From the NCBI GenBank assembly GCA_035519675.1, contig DATIWB010000022.1, forward strand, positions 1-64,000: 64,000 nucleotides of DNA, in the 5' to 3' direction. Source of the DNA: RPRB01 sp035519675 (lineage in GTDB: Bacteria > Myxococcota > Myxococcia > Myxococcales > Myxococcaceae). Below are positions 16,525 to 23,229 of this stretch, piece after piece. The stretch's first letter is position 1; the number at the start of each line of letters is the position of its first letter. Both the position numbers and the translations under genes were made by a program. The notes under the pieces are model-generated. The model saw only the letters and a program-made list of their open reading frames with translations, was not told the DNA's origin and did not search any database.

Positions 16525-17352
16525 TCAGCGCGCCGAGCGCATCGGCTGCGAGCGCCCGATCACCGTGATGCCCCTCTCGTTCGCCAGCCGGACCAGCCGG
16601 TCCCCTTCCAGGAGGAGCGTCCTTCCCGCCTCGACCACCAGCACCCGCCCACCGACGTCGCGCAGCACCTCGAGCGTCCCCGGGCCCACCGCTGGCAGGT
16701 CGAACCGGTCGTCCTGCCCGGGCTTGCTGCGCTTCACCACCACCACCCCCGGGCCGCCGAGCTCGGCCCCGCGGCGGATGCAGGCGTCGGTGCCTTCCAC
16801 CGCCTCCAGCGCCAGCACGTGGCCATTCTTCACCACCACCGTCTGTCCGACGTCGGCGCGGCCGAGCAGCGTGGCCACCTCCTCGCCCAGGGCCACGTCG
16901 CGCTCCTGGGCCGCATCGAGCGGCGGACCGGCCAGATGGCCTTCCGGAGCGAGGATCTCCCGGAGCAGCTCCGTGGGGGCAACGATGCGGATCCCCGCCG
17001 ACTGGAACTCGTCCGCCGCGGCACGCAGCAGCGCATCGTCCCGGAAGCTCCGCAGCCGGGTGGCGATCCGAAACAGGCCGACGTCGGGGCGCATCTGCTG
17101 CACCGCCCGCATCCGCGAGAAGCCCCCGGCGAGCACCGCCTCCTCCACCCCGGCTTCACGCAGCAGCCGCTCGATGCGGGCCACCTGCCCCACCTTCACC
17201 CAGTGGAGCGCGTCCACCTCCGAGGCGAGCTCGGGGTCGGTCTCGCCCAGGTGCCCCACCGCGATCACCGAGAGGCCGCGACCGCGCGCCGCTCGGGCGA
17301 AGAGCCGGGGCAGCGCGCCGTTACCGGCGATGAGCCCGATGCGTCCGGCCAC
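16525..17352 (-). CDS. lpxI: UDP-2,3-diacylglucosamine diphosphatase LpxI
   Basis: Hydrolyses UDP-2,3-diacylglucosamine to lipid X, the step before LpxB; LpxI replaces LpxH in many bacteria. 275 residues, DUF1009 family: RIGLIAGNGALPRLFARAAR at the N terminus, LAGGFSR, the central VGQTVVVKNGHVLALEAVEGTDACIRRGAEL, and C-terminal FDLPAVGPGTLEVLRDVGGRVLVVEAGRTLLLE match the family. It ends the skp-lpxD-fabZ-lpxA-lpxI operon, 6 bp after lpxA. Confidence 0.95.
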   Translation of the reverse strand: MAGRIGLIAGNGALPRLFARAARGRGLSVIAVGHLGETDPELASEVDALHWVKVGQVARIERLLREAGVEEAVLAGGFSRMRAVQQMRPDVGLFRIATRLRSFRDDALLRAAADEFQSAGIRIVAPTELLREILAPEGHLAGPPLDAAQERDVALGEEVATLLGRADVGQTVVVKNGHVLALEAVEGTDACIRRGAELGGPGVVVVKRSKPGQDDRFDLPAVGPGTLEVLRDVGGRVLVVEAGRTLLLEGDRLVRLANERGITVIGRSQPMRSAR

Positions 17353-17358
17353 GGGGCC

Positions 17359-18132
17359 CTAGCGGGTGAGCCCGCGCTGGCTGGAGGTGACGAAGGTCAG
17401 CAGCACCTCGATCTCGGTCTGGTCGCCGAGCTCCGTCCGGAGCCGCTCGATGGCCTCCTCCAGCGGGAGCTTGCTCCGGAAGAGGATGCGGTACGCCTCC
17501 TTCACCCGCGAGATCTGCTCCTCGCTGTACCCGTGCCGGGCCAGGCCGATGCTGTTCACCCCCACCAGCTCCGCCCGGTCGCCCTGGGCGGTACAGAACG
17601 GAGGCACGTCCATGACCACCATCGAGCCGCCGGCCACGAAGGCGTGCCGGCCGATCCGGGTGAACTGGTGCACCGCCGAGAGCCCACCGAGGATGGCGTG
17701 GTCCCCCACCTCGACGTGGCCCCCCAGCGTCGCCCCGTTGGCGAACACGCAGCCGTTCGCCACCTGGCAGTCGTGCGCCACGTGGGCGTAGGCCATGAAC
17801 AGATTCCGGTCGCCGATGCGGGTCACCCCGCCGCCCCCGGTGGTTCCCTTGTGGAGCGTGGTGAACTCGCGGATCAGGTTCTCGTTGCCGATCTCCAGCG
17901 CGCTGTCCTCCCCCGCGTACTTGAGATCCTGCGGCTGGGCCCCCACCGAGGCGAAGTGGAAGACGCGGTTGCGCTCCCCCAGCCGGGTGCGCCCCTCGAT
18001 CACCGCATGCGGGCCAACCGTCGTCCCGGGGCCGATCTCCACCTGCGAGCCGATGACCGCGTAGGGGCCGACCTCGACCGTGGGATGCAGCCGGGCGCCG
18101 GGGGCGACGATGGCCGTGGGGTGGACGCTCAT
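17359..18132 (-). CDS. lpxA: UDP-N-acetylglucosamine O-acyltransferase
   Basis: First step of lipid A synthesis: moves a 3-hydroxyacyl chain from ACP to UDP-GlcNAc. 257 residues of left-handed beta-helix hexapeptide repeats plus a helical tail. The catalytic base is His120 in AHVAHDC, and QDLKYAGE and VGVNSIGLARHGY are LpxA signatures. Gly168 aligns with E. coli Gly173, the residue associated with accepting a 14-carbon chain, so a long hydroxyacyl chain is more likely than a C10 one; other residues also matter. Overlaps fabZ by 4 nt. Confidence 0.96.
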   Translation of the reverse strand: MSVHPTAIVAPGARLHPTVEVGPYAVIGSQVEIGPGTTVGPHAVIEGRTRLGERNRVFHFASVGAQPQDLKYAGEDSALEIGNENLIREFTTLHKGTTGGGGVTRIGDRNLFMAYAHVAHDCQVANGCVFANGATLGGHVEVGDHAILGGLSAVHQFTRIGRHAFVAGGSMVVMDVPPFCTAQGDRAELVGVNSIGLARHGYSEEQISRVKEAYRILFRSKLPLEEAIERLRTELGDQTEIEVLLTFVTSSQRGLTR

Positions 18133-18569
18133 CGGTCCTTGTCCACCACCGTGGCCAGGAACTCGCCCTCCGCCACCACCTCGCCGTCCACCTTGGCCAC
18201 CCCCCGGGTCTTGAGGATCGAGCCCTTGAAGCGCAGCACCTCCACCTCGAGCTCCAGCCGGTCACCCGGCACGGTGGGCTTCCTGAACTTCGCCCCGTCG
18301 ATGGCCATGAGATAGGTGACCTTCTGGGACGGGTCGAACCCGGTGGAGCGGTAGGCGAGGATCGCGCTGGCCTGCGCCAGGGCTTCCAGCACCAGCACCC
18401 CCGGCATCACCGGGTGGCCAGGGAAGTGGCCCTCGAAGAACGGCTCGTTGACCGAGACGTTCTTGTAGGCCCGCAGCGCCTTGCCGGGATCGATCGACAC
18501 CACCCGGTCCACCAGGAGGAACGGGTAGCGGTGGGGAAGCAGCTTCTGGATCTCCTGCACGTCCATCAT
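18129..18569 (-). CDS. fabZ: 3-hydroxyacyl-ACP dehydratase
   Basis: Dehydrates 3-hydroxyacyl-ACP in fatty acid synthesis and competes with LpxA and LpxD for the same substrates, which explains their common co-location. 146 residues, hot-dog fold: LLPHRYPFLLVDRV (about 10-23), then FEGHFPGHPVMPGVLVLEALAQ, which carries the catalytic His and Glu. It starts MMDVQ; either Met could be used. The stop overlaps the lpxA start. Confidence 0.97.
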   Translation of the reverse strand: MMDVQEIQKLLPHRYPFLLVDRVVSIDPGKALRAYKNVSVNEPFFEGHFPGHPVMPGVLVLEALAQASAILAYRSTGFDPSQKVTYLMAIDGAKFRKPTVPGDRLELEVEVLRFKGSILKTRGVAKVDGEVVAEGEFLATVVDKDR

Positions 18570-18572
18570 GTC

Positions 18573-19619
18573 TCAGGACTCGTCCTTCCTCGACTCGAGC
18601 GCGGCCACCCGCGCGCGCAGCTCCCTCAGCTCCCGCAGCAGGTCGGGCAGATGCTTCAGCGCGGCGGACTGGCGCAGCCACAAGGCGCGCTCCACCGCCG
18701 GGTACCCCGAGAAGGTCGCGCCGGGCGGCACGTCGTGCGGCACGCCGGACTGGGCAGCGATCCGGGCCCCGTCCCCCACCCGGACGTGGCCCACGATGCC
18801 CACCTGCCCGGCGAGCACCACCCCCGAGCCGACCTCCGTCGACCCGGAGATGCCCACCTGCGCGCAGACGATGCAGAGCGGCCCCACGCGGACGTTGTGG
18901 GCGATCTGCACCAGGTTGTCGATCTTCGTCCCCTGGCCGATGACCGTCTCGCCGGTGGTCGCCCGGTCGATGCAGCTGCCCGCCCCCACCTCCACGTCGT
19001 CCTCGATGCGGACGGTCCCCACCTGCGGCACCTTGACGTGCGACGGACCCGACGGGTCGAAGGCGAAGCCGAAGCCGTCCGAGCCCACCACCACCCCGGG
19101 CTGGAGCAGCACCCGGTTCCCCAGCAGGCAGCGCTCGCGCACCACTGCCCCGGGCTGGAGCACGCAGTCCTCGCCCACCTGCGAGCCCTCGCCGAGGTAG
19201 CTGCCCGGCCAGAGCACCGACCGCGGCCCGACCACCGCGAAGGCCTCCACCACCGCCAGAGCCATCACCGTCGCCGAGGAGTCTATCCGCGCCGAGGGGT
19301 GCACCTCGGCCCGAGGGTGCACCCCGGCCGACGGGCGCGCGACGGGGTGGAACACCGAGAGCAGCCGGGCGAACGCCAGATGTGGCGAGGCCACCCGCAC
19401 CCAGGCCACGTCGGCGCGGGTCACCGGCTCGCCGGGCGGGAGCAGGACCGCCGCCGCGCGGGTGGTCCCCAGCTCCTTCCGGTACCGCGGGTTCCCGTAG
19501 AAGGAGAGCTCGCCGGGCCCGGCCTCCTCCAGCGAGGCCAGTCCCCGGATGGGCAGCGACCCGTCCCCCTCGACGGTGCCACCCACCTGGACCGCCAGCT
19601 CTGCGAGGGAGCGTTCCAT
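18573..19619 (-). CDS. lpxD: UDP-3-O-(3-hydroxyacyl)glucosamine N-acyltransferase
   Basis: Third committed step of lipid A synthesis, adding the N-linked hydroxyacyl chain. 348 residues: an N-terminal uridine-binding domain (about 1-105, with ELSFYGNPRYRKEL), a beta-helix of hexapeptide repeats with VVVGSDGFGFAFD and DNLVQIAHNVRVG (catalytic His in the latter), and a C-terminal helix rich in Leu/Arg (about 320-345). Lies 14 bp downstream of skp and 3 bp upstream of fabZ. Confidence 0.96.
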   Translation of the reverse strand: MERSLAELAVQVGGTVEGDGSLPIRGLASLEEAGPGELSFYGNPRYRKELGTTRAAAVLLPPGEPVTRADVAWVRVASPHLAFARLLSVFHPVARPSAGVHPRAEVHPSARIDSSATVMALAVVEAFAVVGPRSVLWPGSYLGEGSQVGEDCVLQPGAVVRERCLLGNRVLLQPGVVVGSDGFGFAFDPSGPSHVKVPQVGTVRIEDDVEVGAGSCIDRATTGETVIGQGTKIDNLVQIAHNVRVGPLCIVCAQVGISGSTEVGSGVVLAGQVGIVGHVRVGDGARIAAQSGVPHDVPPGATFSGYPAVERALWLRQSAALKHLPDLLRELRELRARVAALESRKDES

Positions 19620-19633
19620 CCGCTCCCTGGAGG

Positions 19634-20197
19634 CTACTTCTTCTTGGCCGGCGTGGCCGCCGGCGCCGTGGTGCTGGTCTTGACCTTGTTCTGCTCGTTG
19701 TAGGTCCGGACCAGCTGCGCGGTCAGGTCGAGCGAGTCCGGCGCGTAGGCGATCCCCCCAGCGTCGAACACCATGGTGAAGCCCTCGCGCTGGGCCAGCG
19801 AGGAGATGATGGCCCGCATCTTGGTGACGATGGGCTGGAACTCCTCGTTCTCCTTCTGCGCCAGCTCCGCCCGGCCCTTCTCGAAATTCTGCTGCAGGTC
19901 GATGAACCGCTTCTGCATCGCCTCGGCTTTCTCGTTCCGGGCCTGCTCGGTCATGGTGGCGGCCTGCTTGTCGAAGGTCTCCTTGTCCTTCTTCAGCTGG
20001 TCCTGCGCCTTGTCCAGGTCCTTCTGCTTCTGCTCCTTGAGGCCTTCCAGCCGGGTCCGCGCGGCCTTGGCCTCCTCGAGCTCGGCGAGGGCCTTCTGGA
20101 AGTTGACGTAGCCGATCTTCGCCTCCGCGTGCGCAGCCGCGGAGAGGGTCAGCGGGATCACGGCGGCCAGGGCCACCATCAGGCGACGGGACGACAT
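19634..20197 (-). CDS. skp: Periplasmic chaperone Skp/OmpH
   Basis: Holds unfolded outer-membrane proteins in the periplasm for delivery to BamA. About 187 residues: a signal peptide ending AAAHAEA, then IGYVNFQKALAELEEAKAA and a long charged coiled coil (about 45-120), the tentacle of the trimer, ending with a Lys-rich tail. A GAGGAG ribosome site lies 10 nt before this ATG but only 1 nt before another ATG three codons upstream (20206), so the downstream start is preferred. A dedicated promoter sits about 110 bp upstream. Confidence 0.92.
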   Translation of the reverse strand: MSSRRLMVALAAVIPLTLSAAAHAEAKIGYVNFQKALAELEEAKAARTRLEGLKEQKQKDLDKAQDQLKKDKETFDKQAATMTEQARNEKAEAMQKRFIDLQQNFEKGRAELAQKENEEFQPIVTKMRAIISSLAQREGFTMVFDAGGIAYAPDSLDLTAQLVRTYNEQNKVKTSTTAPAATPAKKK

Positions 20198-20309
20198 CAC
20201 GTGCATGCTCCTCGGGGAACTCCGGCGATCGGATCGACGACCACCGCCGACCGGAGTGGAACGGAAGCCCCCCGGCGGGCGCTCCCGATACGGTCGAAAA
20301 AGTGCGCGG

Positions 20310-20339
20310 ACACTAGGAGGAACGGCGCCGCTCCGTCAA
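20310..20339 (-). promoter_or_regulatory. Promoter for skp-lpxD-fabZ-lpxA-lpxI
   Basis: Minus strand: TTGACG (20339-20334), 18 bp, TAGTGT (20315-20310). It lies in the 182-bp gap between pntB and skp, the only sizeable gap in this stretch, and would let lipid A genes be expressed apart from bamA-pnt. Predicted start near 20303, leader about 105 nt. No clear terminator for pntB is visible in the gap. Confidence 0.55.
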
Positions 20340-20379
20340 GCAGATGCCACATGGCGGTCAGCGAGGCACTCCATCGAGC

Positions 20380-21768
20380 TCAGAGCGCCTTCACCTCGGT
20401 CACCAGCCGGGTCAGCGACGACTTGGCGTCGCCGAAGAGCATCGAGGTGTTGGGGGCGTAGAACAGGTGGTTCTCGATGCCGGCGAAGCCGGGGTTCATG
20501 CTCCGCTTGAGCACGATGACGCCCTTTGACTTGTCCACGTCGAGGATCGGCATCCCGTAGATCGGGCTCTGCGGATCGCTCCGGGCGGCGGGGTTCACCA
20601 CGTCGTTGGCCCCGATGACCAGCGCCACGTCCGTCCGCTCGAACTCGGGGTTGATGTCCTCCATGTCGTAGAGCCGGTCGTAGGGGACGTTGGCCTCGGC
20701 CAGGAGCACGTTCATGTGGCCCGGCATCCGGCCCGCCACCGGATGGATGGCGTACTTCACCGTCACCCCGCGCTTCTCGAGGAGATCTGCCAGCTCCCGC
20801 ACCACGTGCTGGGCCTGCGCCACCGCCATCCCGTAGCCGGGGACGACGATGACCTGCCCGGCGTAGGCCATCCGGATCGCCGCGTCCTCGGCCGAGACGC
20901 TGCGGACGGTGAGGTCCTTGGCCTCGGCTCCGGCGGCCAGCGCCGGCTGAGGGGAGCCGAAGGCGCCGAAGAGCACGTTGCCGAAGCTCCGGTTCATCGC
21001 CTTGGACATGAGGACGGAGAGCAGGAAGCCCGAGGCCCCGTCGAGGGCGCCGCAGATGATGAGGACGTTGTTCTGGATCGCGAACCCCGTCGCGCTGGAG
21101 GCCAGTCCGGCGTACGAGTTGAGGAGCGAGACCACCACCGGCATGTCGGCCCCGCCGATGGGGAGGACCATGAACACCCCGAGCAAGAGCGCCAGGGCGA
21201 TCATCCCGTAGAACACCGCCGGCGTGCCGGGGCGGAAGATGAGGAAGAGGAACATGGCGATCGCCACCCCGAAGAGGGTGATGTTGACCGTGTTCTGTCC
21301 CCGGTAGGTCACCGGCTTCCCGGTGATGAATTCCTGGAGCTTCCCGAAGGCCATGAAGCTGCCGGTCACGGTGAGCGCGCCGAACAGCACCTCGAAGCCC
21401 AGCGCGGCCATGGTCGACCGCGGCATCGCCTGCTGGTGAATCCGGTACTCGGCGATGCCCACCAGGGTGGCAGCCAGCGCCCCGAACATGTGGCTGATGG
21501 CGATCCGCTGGGGCATGGCGGTCATCGGCACGAACATGCCCAGCGGGTAGCCGATCACCGTTCCCAGGATCAGCGCCACGGCGATGAAGTCGAAGCGGAT
21601 GATCTCGTGGTTGAACAGCGTGCCCACGATCGCCAGGACCATGCCCAGCGCCGCCTGCTGCATGCCCAGACGGGCGCGATCCGGGTGCGACAGGCTCTTC
21701 AGGCCGAGGATGAACAGCACCGAGGCGGCGAGGTAGATGGCCTCGATGACCAGATCGCGGGCGCTCAT
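20380..21768 (-). CDS. pntB: Proton-translocating NAD(P) transhydrogenase, beta subunit
   Basis: Transfers hydride from NADH to NADP+ driven by the proton gradient. 462 residues: nine or so membrane helices over the first ~260 residues, then domain III, the NADP(H) site, with VIVVPGYGMAVAQAQH, HPVAGRMPGHMNVLLAEA, YDMEDIN and VIGANDVVNPAA. All are standard PntB landmarks. The stop is followed by the skp promoter region; the start overlaps the alpha-2 gene by 4 nt. Confidence 0.97.
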   Translation of the reverse strand: MSARDLVIEAIYLAASVLFILGLKSLSHPDRARLGMQQAALGMVLAIVGTLFNHEIIRFDFIAVALILGTVIGYPLGMFVPMTAMPQRIAISHMFGALAATLVGIAEYRIHQQAMPRSTMAALGFEVLFGALTVTGSFMAFGKLQEFITGKPVTYRGQNTVNITLFGVAIAMFLFLIFRPGTPAVFYGMIALALLLGVFMVLPIGGADMPVVVSLLNSYAGLASSATGFAIQNNVLIICGALDGASGFLLSVLMSKAMNRSFGNVLFGAFGSPQPALAAGAEAKDLTVRSVSAEDAAIRMAYAGQVIVVPGYGMAVAQAQHVVRELADLLEKRGVTVKYAIHPVAGRMPGHMNVLLAEANVPYDRLYDMEDINPEFERTDVALVIGANDVVNPAARSDPQSPIYGMPILDVDKSKGVIVLKRSMNPGFAGIENHLFYAPNTSMLFGDAKSSLTRLVTEVKAL

Positions 21769-22100
21769 CGGGACCCGCCTCCGGGCTGGCCAGCTTTCTC
21801 CATCGCCACGGCGGAGGTGGGCTTCGGCTCCCGGCGGAACATCTTCAGCATCCGGTCGGTGATGAGGAACCCGCCCACCACGTTGATGCTGGCGGCGGTG
21901 ACGGCGATGAACCCCAGCCAGTTGGACACCGTGTCCCGGTTGGCCCCGGCGAGCACCAGCGAGCCCACCAGGCTGATGGCGGAGATGGCGTTGGTCGCCG
22001 ACATCAGCGGTGTGTGGAGGAGCGGCGGGACACGGGTGATGACCTGGTACCCGACGAACGCGGCGAGCACGAACACGTACAGCTCGATGATGCTGATCAC
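21765..22100 (-). CDS. pntAB: NAD(P) transhydrogenase, alpha-2 membrane subunit
   Basis: A 111-residue membrane protein with three to four hydrophobic helices, corresponding to the C-terminal membrane part of E. coli PntA. The segment VPPLLHTPLMSATNAISAISLVGSLV (about 24-49) is diagnostic. Split alpha-1/alpha-2 organisation is usual outside the enterobacteria. Overlaps both pntAA and pntB by 4 nt. Confidence 0.95.
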   Translation of the reverse strand: MISIIELYVFVLAAFVGYQVITRVPPLLHTPLMSATNAISAISLVGSLVLAGANRDTVSNWLGFIAVTAASINVVGGFLITDRMLKMFRREPKPTSAVAMEKAGQPGGGSR

Positions 22101-23215
22101 CGTCCGCTCCCTCCCGGGACCTGCCCGTTCAAGGTGATGAGCATCGCCCTGGTGATCTCGTCCTGGGGATCGATCTTCAGCGCGCCCTCCTTGGTGGAGA
22201 GGTGCTGCACCAGGGTCAGCACGTTGCGGGCGAACATCTGGCTGGCGTGCAGGGGCACGGTGGCCGCGAGCTGCACCGGGCCGAGGAGGACCACCCCGCC
22301 CACCACCACCCGTTCACCGGCCCGGGTGCCCTCCACGTTGCCCCCACTCTCCGCTGCCAGGTCCACCACCACCGAACCCGGCCGGAGCGTGCCCAGCGTG
22401 GCGGCATCCACCAGCACCGGTGCCCGCTTCCCCGGCACCTGGGCGGTGGAGATCAACAAGTCCTGCTGGGGAATGGCCGCGGCCAGCGCCGCTCGGGTCT
22501 GGGCCTCCTCCTCGGCGGTCTGCGCCCGGGCGTAACCGCCGGCCGCCTCGGCGTCGGATGACACCTCCGGACCGACGAAGGTCGCCCCCAGGCTGAGAAT
22601 CTGCTCCCGGGCGGCGAGCCGCACATCGAACCCGGCGACCAAAGCCCCCAGCCGCCGCGCGGTGGCGATGGCCTGGAGCCCCGCCACCCCCGCGCCGAGC
22701 ACCAGCACCCTGGCCGGGGCCAGCGTCCCGGCGGCGGTGGTGAGCAGGGGGAGCAGCTTCCCCAGCTCGGCGGCTCCGAGGAGCACCGCCTTGTAGCCGG
22801 CCACGGTGGCCTGCGAGCTGAGCACGTCCATCGACTGGGCCCGGGTGATGCGCGGGACGCGCTCCAGGGCGAGGAACGTCAGCCGCCGCGCGGCCAGGGC
22901 CGGGACCAGCGCCTCCGCCGGCTCGACTCCCAGCATCGAGACCACGGTGGCCCCCTCGGGCGCCTCGGCGAGCTCCGCGGCGGTGGGCCGGCGAACGCGG
23001 GGCCAGAGCTCCACCCTGGTGAGCGCCTCGGCCCGGGCGGCGAGCACCCGCGCCCCGGCCTTCTCGTAGTCGGCGTCGGTGAAGCCTGCGGCCAACCCCG
23101 CCCCGCGCTCGATGGAGATCTGATGTCCAGCCTTCGTGAGCCGCGCCACCACTTCGGGAACCAGGGCCACCCGGGCTTCCCCGGGTGAGGTCTCCCGTAC
23201 CACCGCGATGCGCAT
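22097..23215 (-). CDS. pntAA: NAD(P) transhydrogenase, alpha-1 NAD-binding subunit
   Basis: 372 residues, soluble domain I. Begins MRIAVVRETSPGEARVALVPEVV, related to alanine dehydrogenase; RVLVLGAGVAGLQAIATARRLGA (about 168-190) is the NAD-binding Rossmann loop and FDVRLAAREQILSLGATFV follows. AGGAGG lies about 8 nt before the ATG. The gap to the bamA stop is only 14 bp, so pnt genes are probably read from the bamA promoter, an unusual partner. Confidence 0.95.
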   Translation of the reverse strand: MRIAVVRETSPGEARVALVPEVVARLTKAGHQISIERGAGLAAGFTDADYEKAGARVLAARAEALTRVELWPRVRRPTAAELAEAPEGATVVSMLGVEPAEALVPALAARRLTFLALERVPRITRAQSMDVLSSQATVAGYKAVLLGAAELGKLLPLLTTAAGTLAPARVLVLGAGVAGLQAIATARRLGALVAGFDVRLAAREQILSLGATFVGPEVSSDAEAAGGYARAQTAEEEAQTRAALAAAIPQQDLLISTAQVPGKRAPVLVDAATLGTLRPGSVVVDLAAESGGNVEGTRAGERVVVGGVVLLGPVQLAATVPLHASQMFARNVLTLVQHLSTKEGALKIDPQDEITRAMLITLNGQVPGGSGR

Positions 23216-23229
23216 CGCTCGCCCCCTCC

